From IMG/VR virus record IMGVR_UViG_3300047319_001509, positions 1 to 38,321 of that record: DNA of 38,321 nucleotides; one strand, given 5' to 3'. Positions 1-6,701 of this stretch are shown piece after piece; position 1 is the first letter of the stretch; each line of letters starts with the position of its first letter. Made by a program: the position numbers and the translations under genes. The stretch is from a virus. The notes beneath the pieces were generated by a model. The model was not told the DNA's origin. It worked only from the letters and a program-made list of their open reading frames with translations, and ran no database searches.

Positions 1-1341
1 AACAGTGGCGACTATCCCGTTCAATTCTTCGGCTGCATGTTTCAGGACAACTCGCAACAGGCAAGCGGCAGCTACTCTCATGTGCTGGCTTCGAGCCGCG
101 CCAATGTCGCGTTTCTCGGCTGCAAATTCCTGACGCCAAATTCCGGCGTTGCGACGCCGAAGTACCTTGTGGAAATTACCGGAACGGCCGGGCCGGTCAT
201 TTTCAGCGGCTGCACCGTCATGGCTGGCAGCTACACAGTCGCAATTTCTAACAACACTCTCGCCGCGCCGTCAAACGGGGTGGCATCTACCGGATTGCAG
301 ATCAATGGTGGGTTTGAAATCAATCAAGAGAAAACGGGAGTCGCAACGTCTACCAACAACGGCTACATCGTTGACGGATGGGTGTTGGGCTTAACGCTTG
401 GCGGCGGCGGTACTGTAAGTGCATCACAACAGTCGAGCCCATTGGTTCCTGGCTTTCCGAATTGGCTTGGGCTTGGGGTGGGGACCGCGCAACCAACGCT
501 GAGCGCAACTGATTGGTTGGCCGTCAGTCAGAGACTTGAGGGCAATCGCGTCGCCAGATTGTCATGGGGTACAGCAGGTGCGCGACCGCTTACTATAGGC
601 TTCTGGACTTGTCATACAGTGGCCGGAACGTATTCCGTTGCTGTGCGCAATCCTTCATTCAATCTAAGTTACGTTGCGTCCTACACGCAGAACGTGGCAA
701 GTGCTCTGGAATACAAAACGATCACAATCCCCGGCGCAACGACCGGGACGTGGAGCAGCGACAATACTCTTTGGGGAAGCGTTGATTTTTGCGTTGCCAC
801 CGGGGCGAATTACGTCGCTCCGTCAGCGAATAGTTGGAATAGCGGAAATTTTCTCGGTGTGCCAGGACAGACAAATCTACTCGCAGCCTCGGGGAATGGG
901 TTTCGGCTAACCGGTGTGATTTTTTTGGCTGGCAACGAGGCGCCAAGTGCAGCTATGTCGCCATTTTGCATGCCGACGCCTGATCAGGCGCTGGCGCTCT
1001 GCCGCCGCTATTATCAAAAAAGTTTCGAGCCAGGGACAAATCCCGGCACTGCATCAGCCGGAAATATACGATTGTTCTACCAAGATGGTCTGTCTGCCGC
1101 CAGCCATGATTGCTATCGAACAATCGAATTGACTCCTGCGATGCGAGCCAACCCAACGGTAACTATGTTCTCTGGTGTTTCTGGTGCGGCGGGCAAAGTA
1201 TACGACGGCATGGCAGGAGGAGACGTTGCTGCCAGTATTTCTTATTTAGGGCAGGCCGCTTTCACGTTCCATTCCACTACTGCTGGTTCTAGTTCGTACC
1301 TCAACATGCAGGCGCATTGGGCCGCCGACGCGAGGCTTTGA
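1..1341 (+). CDS. Tail fibre/tail spike protein, C-terminal part (5' truncated by window)
   Basis: The reading frame is open from base 1, so the first ATG at 37 is not the true start and the 5' end lies outside the window. The visible 447 residues begin with three turns of a repeated V-x-F-x-G-C pattern ([27 protein letters not shown]), the look of a right-handed beta-helix as in phage tail spikes and fibres. After about residue 100 follows a Gly/Ser/Thr-rich beta domain resembling the receptor- or sugar-binding ends of such proteins. It should act outside the cell in host attachment. A small tail protein and membrane proteins follow at once, which fits the end of a late operon. The fold is inferred from repeat spacing only. 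Confidence 0.7.
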   Translation, partial: NSGDYPVQFFGCMFQDNSQQASGSYSHVLASSRANVAFLGCKFLTPNSGVATPKYLVEITGTAGPVIFSGCTVMAGSYTVAISNNTLAAPSNGVASTGLQINGGFEINQEKTGVATSTNNGYIVDGWVLGLTLGGGGTVSASQQSSPLVPGFPNWLGLGVGTAQPTLSATDWLAVSQRLEGNRVARLSWGTAGARPLTIGFWTCHTVAGTYSVAVRNPSFNLSYVASYTQNVASALEYKTITIPGATTGTWSSDNTLWGSVDFCVATGANYVAPSANSWNSGNFLGVPGQTNLLAASGNGFRLTGVIFLAGNEAPSAAMSPFCMPTPDQALALCRRYYQKSFEPGTNPGTASAGNIRLFYQDGLSAASHDCYRTIELTPAMRANPTVTMFSGVSGAAGKVYDGMAGGDVAASISYLGQAAFTFHSTTAGSSSYLNMQAHWAADARL

Positions 1342-1342
1342 G

Positions 1343-1624
1343 ATGGCAGACTATCAACTAACAAGCACCGATGTTGTTATCCGCACTTCGGACGGCGCGT
1401 GCATTCCCAACGACCCGGCCAATCGTGATTGGATCGAGTACCAAACATGGCTCGCGGACGGCGGCGTTCCAGATCCCTACGTGCCGCCCGAGCCGGTGGC
1501 GCCAGAGCCGCAGCCGGAAAGCACCGTGCTCTATGACCACGAGAACCGGCTGCGCGCGATCGAGGGCGCACCGCCGCTGACGCTCGTGGACTTCATCACG
1601 AAGATGGCGAAGCCGCCGCCATGA
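1343..1624 (+). CDS. Small tail-associated protein (93 aa)
   Basis: The ATG sits one base after the tail fibre stop, so translation is probably coupled. The protein has an N-terminal part ([20 protein letters not shown]) like short phage proteins that follow tail fibre genes, a proline/glutamate linker with repeated PEP units around residues 48-60, and a short helical C-terminus. Such proteins are often described as tail fibre assembly or tail-associated proteins; that role is inferred from position and general resemblance. Its stop overlaps the start of the next gene in an ATGA. Confidence 0.65.
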   Translation: MADYQLTSTDVVIRTSDGACIPNDPANRDWIEYQTWLADGGVPDPYVPPEPVAPEPQPESTVLYDHENRLRAIEGAPPLTLVDFITKMAKPPP

Positions 1625-1758
1625 CGCGCGAGAGCCGCAAAGCCTTTGGCAGTCAGTGTCGTGCAGCCGCTTGGGACTTGATCCTGATCGTCGGCTTTGT
1701 GCTGTTCCTCGCGGGCGGGATCTGGGCGGTGCATACGCTGGAGGCGATGTACCCATGA
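1621..1758 (+). CDS. Tiny single-span membrane protein (45 aa)
   Basis: A 45-residue reading frame overlaps the genes on both sides by ATGA/ATG junctions: its ATG overlaps the stop at 1622-1624, and its stop at 1756-1758 overlaps the next ATG at 1755. It has a basic N-terminus ([12 protein letters not shown]) followed by one strongly hydrophobic stretch (residues 18-38). The position after the tail fibre and before two other membrane proteins suggests a lysis-cluster role (holin or spanin component). That is inference; no family was recognised. It is easy to miss because of its length. Confidence 0.6.
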   Translation: MTRESRKAFGSQCRAAAWDLILIVGFVLFLAGGIWAVHTLEAMYP

Positions 1759-2030
1759 TGACATCGGTGAAATCGTGGTTTTCGGAAAACCACACGCTCG
1801 TCGTCTTTCTCATCGCGCAAGGCATCGCTGTCGGCGCCGCGGTTCTCAGCATGACGGCGTACATGGTGCGGCTGGAAACACGGGTCACGACGCTGGAGGT
1901 CCGCGGCTCACCGCATCTTCAGGAGATCAACAATCGCCTGACGGTGCTGGAGGCTCAGACCAGGGACAACAAGGAATCGCTCAACCGCATTGTCGATGTG
2001 ATGACCAAAAAATTAAACATCAACCCGTAG
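1755..2030 (+). CDS. Membrane-anchored coiled-coil protein, lysis-cluster candidate (91 aa)
   Basis: Starts at the ATGATG overlapping the previous stop. One transmembrane helix lies at about residues 14-40 (VVFLIAQGIAVGAAVLSMTA), then a charged, heptad-like helix (LETRVTTLEV...INNRLTVLEAQTRDNKESLNRIVDVM) runs to the end. A membrane anchor plus a long amphipathic helix is the layout of many phage inner-membrane spanins and holin-accessory proteins, and also of generic phage DUFs, so the function is open. Position in the late operon supports a lysis or membrane role. Confidence 0.65.
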   Translation: MMTSVKSWFSENHTLVVFLIAQGIAVGAAVLSMTAYMVRLETRVTTLEVRGSPHLQEINNRLTVLEAQTRDNKESLNRIVDVMTKKLNINP

Positions 2031-2040
2031 GAGGATGCAC

Positions 2041-2277
2041 ATGAGCATTCTGATCAGCTTCGCCTATCTGTTGCTCTACATCGCAATCGTCATCTTCGTC
2101 GCGTTCTGCATCGTGTGGCTGATCCGTGGCTTCATGGGCTGGACGATAGACCCGGAGGTCTACAAGTGGGGCAAGATCATCGTCGGTTTGATCTGCATCA
2201 TTGCCGTTCTGGTCTGGCTCTCCGGTCTATTCGGCTTCGGCCCAGGTATTCCGCAGCTTCACCTGAACTACCGGTGA
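2041..2277 (+). CDS. Two-span membrane protein, putative holin (78 aa)
   Basis: Two ATGs lie six bases apart at 2035 and 2041. The Shine-Dalgarno sequence taggagg ends at 2034, so the second ATG has the proper spacing and is chosen. The protein has two hydrophobic segments (about residues 4-29 and 43-65) joined by a short charged turn (WTIDPEVYKWGK). Small size, two spans and position at the end of the tail/lysis operon fit a class II-type holin, which would form the lesion that releases the endolysin. No family motif was recognised, so holin is an inference. Confidence 0.65.
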   Translation: MSILISFAYLLLYIAIVIFVAFCIVWLIRGFMGWTIDPEVYKWGKIIVGLICIIAVLVWLSGLFGFGPGIPQLHLNYR

Positions 2278-2343
2278 CTTTGCCGGCCGCGGCAGGCTAT
2301 GCTCCGCGGCGTTGATTGTTCAAACCCAACCCACCTTCACACA

Positions 2344-2370
2344 CCGCCAACGCAAGGCGGGGTCTTTTTT
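2344..2370. terminator. Intrinsic terminator between converging operons
   Basis: Stem CCGCC (2344-2348), loop AACGCAA, stem GGCGG (2356-2360), then GGTC and six T on the plus strand. It lies 67 bases after the last late gene and 8 bases before the stop of the leftward gene at 2378, so it would end rightward late transcripts. The leftward transcript meets the same stem without a clear T-tract. Confidence 0.75.
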
Positions 2371-2377
2371 GACAAGC

Positions 2378-2614
2378 TCAAACAGAGCCAGGGGTCATGG
2401 GGATTTGCTCCAGGGCGGTTTTTGCTACCGCATGGCATAAAGCGGCGCGATAGCCATTATCCTGGATTTCCTTGAGCGCCGCTCGCAGCCGCACGATCTC
2501 GACCTCGCGGTTGCCGATAAGCGCGTGCAACAGCGCGTTGGCCTTCATCAGGTCATCGCGTTCGGCCCGCAACCGTTTGAGGTCGATAATGTTGATTGGG
2601 GGCGTGTCAGTCAT
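2378..2614 (-). CDS. Hypothetical coiled-coil protein (78 aa)
   Basis: Unrecognised. After a short N-terminus (TDTPPINIIDLKRL) the protein is almost entirely helical and charged (RAERDDLMKANALL, REVEIVRLRAALKEIQ), so it is likely a small coiled coil. Its ATG overlaps the stop of the upstream DUF6166-like gene (2611-2614), so it is the last member of a leftward operon with that gene and an XRE regulator. No enzyme motif or membrane segment is present. Confidence 0.6.
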   Translation of the reverse strand: MTDTPPINIIDLKRLRAERDDLMKANALLHALIGNREVEIVRLRAALKEIQDNGYRAALCHAVAKTALEQIPMTPGSV

Positions 2615-3129
2615 GTCAAGCCCTCTTTCTTGCCGTGGTGCGCCTTGGCGGCGGCGCCCACTTGCTCGGCGGTGTAGCCGGGCGCGATGTCGAGCACGCC
2701 GGCTTCGTCCGCGTTCGCCATGCCGCGGCTTTGCAGGAAGCGCCCGCAGTCACCGCAGATGCGGAATATCCGGCCGGCATCGCGCAGCAGCGCGCACGGT
2801 TCCGCGACCTCGACGGCGGCCTTGAGCACGTCCGGCAGGTACAGCTCCCACGATTTGTTGCGGTCGAGCGCGGCGATCACCTTGAACTTGAAGCCCTGGT
2901 GCAGCGCCAGGGCGGCCCTCGCATCGCCCAAGGCGTCGGCCAGGATCGCGAGCGCGAGCTGCGCCGGGCCGCTGCCGCCATAGCCCCATTCAAAGCCGGT
3001 GGGCGAATGATTGGACAGATCGAGCCGCGGATCGAGCAGGCCGCTCTTGACCAGCTCGATCCCATCCGTCTCGATCACGCGCACGACGCAGCCGCCGGGA
3101 TTGTTCCGGTGTCCGTGGTAGCTTTTCAT
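2611..3129 (-). CDS. DUF6166-like phage protein (172 aa)
   Basis: The central stretch FEWGYGGSGPAQLALAIL (about residues 46-63), followed by a helix with DALGD, is the signature I associate with DUF6166, a family of unknown function common in mobile elements. The N-terminal half forms the short beta-rich domain. The C-terminal half (from about residue 90) is distinct and contains CGDCGRFL (C-x2-C), which could bind zinc or be a degenerate knuckle. It overlaps the XRE gene upstream and the coiled-coil gene downstream by four bases each, so the three genes are one transcription unit. The family call is from memory of the motif. Confidence 0.7.
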   Translation of the reverse strand: MKSYHGHRNNPGGCVVRVIETDGIELVKSGLLDPRLDLSNHSPTGFEWGYGGSGPAQLALAILADALGDARAALALHQGFKFKVIAALDRNKSWELYLPDVLKAAVEVAEPCALLRDAGRIFRICGDCGRFLQSRGMANADEAGVLDIAPGYTAEQVGAAAKAHHGKKEGLT

Positions 3130-3467
3130 GCTGCGATCTCATCAGGTTCCGCTTGAGCGCGCCACTTCGCTTCGAACAAGACAAGGTCTAGAGGTTGGTA
3201 GTCTTCCACGCGAAACTTCTTCCGCATTCCTGCCCGTGGCACCGGCGCGGTTGTAGGAGCGTACAGATCATCGACAGCGACAAACAAGACCTCGGCTATG
3301 CGCTTCGCGCGCAGCCCCTTTAGTGCCGTGCGACCGCTTTCAAGGTTTTTGATGATGTCCCGGCTCTCACCGATCTTCTGACCAAGCTCATCTTGCGACA
3401 TGGCACGGCTCGTGCGGATTTGTCGGATGCGCCTGCCGATGTCACGGTCTTCTGGTGTCACAGTCAT
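3126..3467 (-). CDS. XRE/Cro-CI family transcriptional regulator (113 aa)
   Basis: Residues 9-70 form a classic lambda-repressor-like HTH: GRRIRQIRTSRAMSQDELG, then a recognition helix region (SRDIIKNLESGRTALK) and LRAKRIAEVLFVAVDDLYAP. The C-terminal 40 residues are basic then mixed, with no LexA-type peptidase motif, so it would not be cleaved like CI. It heads a leftward three-gene operon and is divergent from a LuxR-type gene at 3782, with the 314-base space between them as the likely operator. Whether it is the lysogeny repressor or a local regulator cannot be told from sequence. Confidence 0.85.
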   Translation of the reverse strand: MTVTPEDRDIGRRIRQIRTSRAMSQDELGQKIGESRDIIKNLESGRTALKGLRAKRIAEVLFVAVDDLYAPTTAPVPRAGMRKKFRVEDYQPLDLVLFEAKWRAQAEPDEIAA

Positions 3468-3781
3468 GATTGTTCCACTCCCATTTTGCCTCAGTTGATT
3501 TCTCGGGCGCCGCGGAAAGGGCTGCCCATGTCGAAATACTTTCCCCGCTATTCACGGCCGTCCAGGGGTTGCATTGCACAGTTTCAGGGCATGGTATTGC
3601 GGTGCCTGCGACAGATTATCCTGGCCACAACCCATAGCGGTGGATCGCCTCGGGACGCCCGACCACTTGTGGAAGACCGCTGCCGATCACATTATTGTGC
3701 AGTACTCCAATTGGATATGGTCGCAAAGCAACATATTGCAGCGGTCCATTCGGAGGGTACAGAATACAGGGAGATCGGTTC
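3468..3781. other. Divergent intergenic region between XRE and LuxR-type genes
   Basis: No convincing gene here. The space separates two divergent regulator genes and must hold both promoters. A TGCACA near 3574 and a TGTGCA near 3696 are inverted copies of one hexamer, which is too short to call an operator. Overlapping frames across it are composition-like and were not accepted as genes. A good Shine-Dalgarno (agggaga, 3768-3774) ends the region before the ATG at 3782. Confidence 0.4.
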
Positions 3782-4039
3782 ATGTACGTAAGGCAAGAAG
3801 AAAGCGGCGTGGCAAAACCACCATTTGTGCAAGAAGGGCGCCGCCGGCCATTGACGGATCGACAGTTGGAAGTCCTGCGCCTGATCGCTCAGGGCCTCGC
3901 CACGGACGAAATTGGCCTGCGGTTGAAGGTCAGCAAGAACACTGTCCGCGGCTATGTTCGCGTGATTCTCCTGAAACTCGGCGCCAAGGATCGCGCCCAC
4001 GCGGTCGCCATCGCGATGCGCGAGGGACTGCTGCGATGA
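3782..4039 (+). CDS. LuxR-type (GerE) HTH DNA-binding protein (85 aa)
   Basis: The start at 3782 is chosen because agggaga sits seven bases upstream; longer starts lack a ribosome site. Residues 22-85 are a full LuxR C-terminal HTH: RPLTDRQLEVLRLIAQG, then LATDEIGLRLKVSKNTVRGYV and a third helix with LGAKDRAHAVAIA. No receiver or autoinducer domain precedes it, so it is a stand-alone effector domain of the size of short phage-borne GerE proteins. It is coupled by an ATGA to the next gene and is divergent from an XRE regulator, suggesting a regulatory pair. Confidence 0.85.
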   Translation: MYVRQEESGVAKPPFVQEGRRRPLTDRQLEVLRLIAQGLATDEIGLRLKVSKNTVRGYVRVILLKLGAKDRAHAVAIAMREGLLR

Positions 4040-4299
4040 GCAGCGAGCAAGCGGACACCGCCATCGAGCTGGTCGATAAGATCGCGCCGCTGCTGGCCGG
4101 CTATCCGCCGCACGTGCAGAGCGCGGTGCTGGCCGATCTCATGGCGATGTGGCTCGCCGGCCATCAGGATTTTGCGAATCACGAAAGCGATGACGTGAAA
4201 AAACTGCGCAAGCAGTTGTTTGGTCTATGGTGCAAGACGGTGCTCGATCTCGTCCCGGTCAACGTCGCGAGGTTGCTGGAGCGGGCGCAGAAGCAATAA
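4036..4299 (+). CDS. Hypothetical protein, paralogue of the 5900-6223 gene (87 aa)
   Basis: Starts at the ATG overlapping the LuxR-type stop. It is helical and soluble, with no known motif. Its middle (IAPLLAGYPPHVQSAVLADL, then AGHQ) matches the middle of the protein encoded at 5900-6223 (IAPILQGGDPDVVGIVLAVL, then AGFQ), so the two look like distant paralogues. The last 41 bases overlap the 3' end of the converging gene at 4259. Confidence 0.65.
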   Translation: MSSEQADTAIELVDKIAPLLAGYPPHVQSAVLADLMAMWLAGHQDFANHESDDVKKLRKQLFGLWCKTVLDLVPVNVARLLERAQKQ

Positions 4300-4507
4300 G
4301 GGTGTCCCGGCGAATTTGCTTGCTGACGTTCTCCAGAATGTCGGGGATCGCCAGCGTGGTGGCGGCGTCGGCCTGACAGGAGAAGCCGTCGCCACGATCG
4401 CCGCCCAGGACGATCACCAGCACGCCGCCGCCGGTCTGATCGGTGATGCCGACTTCGGCCCGCACGCGGCTAGTGATGTCATCGTATTTGCCCGGTCCAA
4501 ATGCCAT
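4259..4507 (-). CDS. Conserved phage hypothetical protein (82 aa)
   Basis: A compact alpha/beta protein: FGPGKYDDITSRVRAEV, then strand VLVIVLGGDRGDGFSCQA, then ATTLAIPDILENVSKQIRRD. I recognise this arrangement (FGPGKYDD...GG..GDGFSCQ) as a small protein frequent in alpha- and betaproteobacterial phages, of unknown function. Its 3' end overlaps the rightward gene ending at 4299 by 41 bases in opposite orientation; both look real from their protein sequence. It is the last gene of a leftward run coming from 6223. Confidence 0.7.
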   Translation of the reverse strand: MAFGPGKYDDITSRVRAEVGITDQTGGGVLVIVLGGDRGDGFSCQADAATTLAIPDILENVSKQIRRDTLIASAPAPATSRR

Positions 4508-4522
4508 TGGTCATTCCTCGGT

Positions 4523-4966
4523 TCATTGCATCGCTCGCGGCTCGACCAAGAACACGGCATTGACCGCCAAGCCACCGGGCTTGCCGTCGATGGTGAATTC
4601 CTCGATCCACGTGCGGCCGGGCTCCTTGATGCCGCAGGCACGCAGCACGGCAGCAAATTTGGTGGGGTGCGGCGCCGCGCCCGGTTTATTGTCCACGGAC
4701 ATCGACAGGTGCAGGCACAAGCCCGCCGGCTGTTCCTCGTAGCTGATCGCAAGCCGGTAGCCGATCGGCAACAGGACTTGCTCCGAGATCGGCCGATGGA
4801 AATCGCCACGCGGGCCTTTGCGGCGTTCCTCCAGCGTGACGACGCCGGTTGATTGGTCGATCGCGGTGGCGGCGAGCACATCGAACGGGATCACCTTCTT
4901 GCGCGCACGCGCCAGCGCGGCCTTGATGGCGTCTTGCTCCTTCACGCCGATGATCAGCACGCTCAT
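4523..4966 (-). CDS. Hypothetical protein (147 aa)
   Basis: The start at 4966 is chosen because the ATG overlaps the stop of the upstream DUF3846-like gene; an upstream extension reads as low-quality arginine-rich shadow. The product is an alpha/beta protein beginning with a helix (EQDAIKAALARARKKVIPFDVLA), with a middle LPIGYRLAISYEEQPAGLCLHLSMSV and an acidic C-terminal part. No family was recognised. It is the downstream partner of the DUF3846-like gene. Confidence 0.7.
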   Translation of the reverse strand: MSVLIIGVKEQDAIKAALARARKKVIPFDVLAATAIDQSTGVVTLEERRKGPRGDFHRPISEQVLLPIGYRLAISYEEQPAGLCLHLSMSVDNKPGAAPHPTKFAAVLRACGIKEPGRTWIEEFTIDGKPGGLAVNAVFLVEPRAMQ

Positions 4967-5322
4967 AGCTCGGCCATCCATTCGTCGTCGCCAAACAGGA
5001 CCACCACCGGCCCGACGAGATAATCCGGGCTGGACGGGCGGTCGCCCGCCGGCTGTTTCTTGAACTGCGGTAGCTGGCGCAAGGCAGCGTCCCAGCACAG
5101 ATGGGCGAGCGCGTTGTAGGGCAGTTGCTTGCGCTTGCCGTCCTCGTCGCAGAACGCCACGCAACGTCGCCACTTGCCGCGATAATTGATCGCGTTGAAA
5201 TAGGGCACGGCCTCAATGTAGCCGCCGACCGCCTTCTGCAAAGCCGGCAGATCGGGCGGCCCGGCAAAGTCTGTAGCCACCGGGTCGGCGCCGGGCGCAA
5301 TGACCAGCATGGTGCCTTTCAT
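4963..5322 (-). CDS. DUF3846-like phage protein (119 aa)
   Basis: The order of blocks fits DUF3846: an N-terminal strand (MLVIAPGADP), LPALQKAVGGYIEAVPYF, then CVAFCDEDGKRKQLPYNALA, and a closing GPVVVLFGDDEW. The family is small, common in phages and plasmids, and of unknown biochemical role. It overlaps its neighbours on both sides by ATGA junctions (4963-4966 and 5319-5322), placing it inside a co-translated leftward operon. Confidence 0.75.
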   Translation of the reverse strand: MKGTMLVIAPGADPVATDFAGPPDLPALQKAVGGYIEAVPYFNAINYRGKWRRCVAFCDEDGKRKQLPYNALAHLCWDAALRQLPQFKKQPAGDRPSSPDYLVGPVVVLFGDDEWMAEL

Positions 5323-5903
5323 GGCTGCTCCCCCAAAACCACTATTTGCACTCCGATCGCGGACGCTATCTGAGCCGGCGTGTGCGTTGTCTCCCGCATG
5401 GCGCCGGTGACCTCATGCCATTGTCTGTCGTCGCTACAGGATGGCGGCATCAGATGCAGCGCGTCGGTGGTGCTAAAGCGCACGAGCCCCGGCATCCGCT
5501 TGGCTTCGAGGAACGCGCGCAGCGCCGGATCACGATGAGCATCCCGAAATCCAGGGTCGCACCATATCTGCACGACCTCGATCTCGGTTCGCGCGCCGGT
5601 CGCGTTGTCTACGAGCGTGACGAAATCCGGCATCATGTCGATGCAATAGTGGGCACGATCGGGACGCCGCAGGCTCTCGGTGCCCGGCTCATGCAGGAGC
5701 CAGCGGCAGGACCAGAAATGGCATTCACGTGGAAAGGCTGACTGTCGATAGACCGCGCAGCCCTTGCCGACTTTCTGATGCTTGCAACGCTCGTTCGCCG
5801 TCTTTGCCAGCGAACGCACCGGCAGCAGCTTGCAGCACAATTGACAATCGCCGCAACGCCGCGGCCCCTTGCGATCAGCGTCGTAGAGCGTGCGCTCTGT
5901 CAC
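5319..5903 (-). CDS. YkgJ-like cysteine-cluster protein (194 aa)
   Basis: The N-terminal 70 residues hold eight cysteines in the order CGDCQLCCKLLPV (C17, C20, C23, C24), C40, C49 (GCAVY), C61 and C66 (ECHFWSC). This matches the YkgJ/zinc- or iron-chelating cysteine-cluster domain. The remaining 120 residues are a soluble alpha/beta region without recognised motifs. The family binds metal; its function in phages is not known. It sits between the DUF3846-like gene and the gene at 5900, overlapping both by four bases. Confidence 0.75.
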   Translation of the reverse strand: MTERTLYDADRKGPRRCGDCQLCCKLLPVRSLAKTANERCKHQKVGKGCAVYRQSAFPRECHFWSCRWLLHEPGTESLRRPDRAHYCIDMMPDFVTLVDNATGARTEIEVVQIWCDPGFRDAHRDPALRAFLEAKRMPGLVRFSTTDALHLMPPSCSDDRQWHEVTGAMRETTHTPAQIASAIGVQIVVLGEQP

Positions 5904-6223
5904 TTGAATCGCCCCGACTTATCGGCCGTCTTGATTCTGTCGCTTGTGATCTCGCCACGCGCCAGGGCGTCATCGAGGGCTTTGGCTTCTATGGGAATGA
6001 ACAGGTTTACGGAATCGATATGTTGAAGCAGCATTTTAGTTTGCAGGCTTACGATGTCTGTTGGGGTGCCCGCCGACAACTGAAAGCCGGCAATCCCCCT
6101 CGCGACGAGAACGGCGAGAACGATGCCGACAACGTCAGGATCGCCACCTTGCAATATCGGAGCAATACGATCGAGCAGCGCGTTCGCCGCAGCTATTTCG
6201 TCTTCCATGCCAATCTCGGTCAT
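5900..6223 (-). CDS. Hypothetical protein, first gene of leftward operon (107 aa)
   Basis: The start at 6223 has GGAGGT seven bases upstream; a longer frame to 6382 runs through the G-rich intergenic repeats and is rejected. The protein is helical and soluble. Its middle (IAPILQGGDPDVVGIVLAVL) resembles that of the 4036-4299 product, so the two are likely paralogues. It is the promoter-proximal gene of the 6223-4259 leftward operon, so the promoter should lie in the repeat-rich region just upstream. Confidence 0.7.
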   Translation of the reverse strand: MTEIGMEDEIAAANALLDRIAPILQGGDPDVVGIVLAVLVARGIAGFQLSAGTPTDIVSLQTKMLLQHIDSVNLFIPIEAKALDDALARGEITSDRIKTADKSGRFK

Positions 6224-6272
6224 CGGGGACACCTCCAAATGGATAGTATCCCAGGGGGCGGCGCCGGGCCAA

Positions 6273-6316
6273 GGGGGCGAAAGCCCCCCCTGTTTTGGCC
6301 CCGACTTTCCACCCCC
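6273..6316. repeat. Inverted-repeat element, copy 1 of 2
   Basis: A G-run, CGAAAG, a C-run, TGTTTTGG, then CCCCGACTTTCCACCCC. It aligns block for block with 6471-6514 (five G, CGAAAG, C-run, ATTTTGG, GACTTTC, CCCC). The arms are less perfect than in copy 2. The two copies are 198 bases apart in the same orientation. Confidence 0.6.
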
Positions 6317-6424
6317 CGAAAAAGGGCCTGGGAAGGGCCGTGGGTGGGCGATGTCCGGGGCGCCCCTCCGGTGGCCGGGCACGCCGGGGAGCCTCTGGGC
6401 GCCCTCCTGGCGCCAAATTCCCGG

Positions 6425-6464
6425 CCCTTCCTTCTCCCTACCTTCTCCCTTCCTTCTCCCTACC
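6425..6464. repeat. 18-base direct repeat, period 22
   Basis: CCCTTCCTTCTCCCTACC occurs at 6425-6442 and again at 6447-6464, making a pyrimidine-only tract of about 40 bases just before inverted-repeat copy 2. It may be a simple slippage product; no coding function is seen. Confidence 0.7.
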
Positions 6465-6470
6465 CAAAAA

Positions 6471-6514
6471 GGGGGTCGAAAGTCCCCCCGATTTTGGGAC
6501 GGACTTTCGACCCC
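6471..6514. repeat. Inverted-repeat element, copy 2 of 2 (perfect 14-bp arms)
   Basis: GGGGTCGAAAGTCC (6472-6485) is the exact reverse complement of GGACTTTCGACCCC (6501-6514), with a 15-base centre that can pair further (CCC/GGG around GATTTT). A strong hairpin or protein-binding palindrome follows directly from the sequence. It lies six bases before the first GTTAGACA repeat. Confidence 0.75.
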
Positions 6515-6519
6515 TGGAC

Positions 6520-6701
6520 GTTAGACAGTCCCGGAAATACCCCAACGGCCTCAATGGGCCACCGGGAGCCTGTTAGACAGGTAAGCCATTGATTTTGCAC
6601 TGAACTCTGAATTCGGCACGGGCTCGGAGGGCAGGAAGCGGCTCCATAGATTTCAATGGCTTACACCCAGGTTAGACAGTCGGGGCGCTCGACGTTAGAC
6701 A
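6520..6701. repeat. Four direct GTTAGACA repeats, candidate integrase arm sites
   Basis: GTTAGACA occurs at 6520-6527, 6572-6579, 6671-6678 and 6694-6701. Two copies extend to GTTAGACAGT, and two share the longer GACGTTAGACA. All are on the same strand, and the last overlaps the integrase stop codon. Short direct repeats beside an integrase gene are the usual form of arm-type integrase or excisionase sites. The assignment is inference. Confidence 0.55.

Larger units (their letters stand above)
6224..6694. other. Repeat-rich gene-free region beside the integrase, attP candidate
   Basis: About 470 bases without a credible gene, between the integrase stop and a leftward operon start. It contains two copies of a G/C-run inverted-repeat element (6273-6316 and 6471-6514), an 18-base direct repeat with period 22 (6425-6464), and four copies of GTTAGACA (6520, 6572, 6671, 6694). 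It also holds a segment (6337-6411) colinear with part of another G-rich region at 25706-25782. In temperate phages attP usually lies next to the integrase, so this is the best candidate site. The core cannot be identified without the host junctions. Confidence 0.55.

Noticed and set aside
3528-3791. An 88-codon frame between the XRE and LuxR-type genes.
   Set aside because: No conserved-looking sequence, and it overlaps the LuxR-type start region in another frame. Better seen as promoter DNA.
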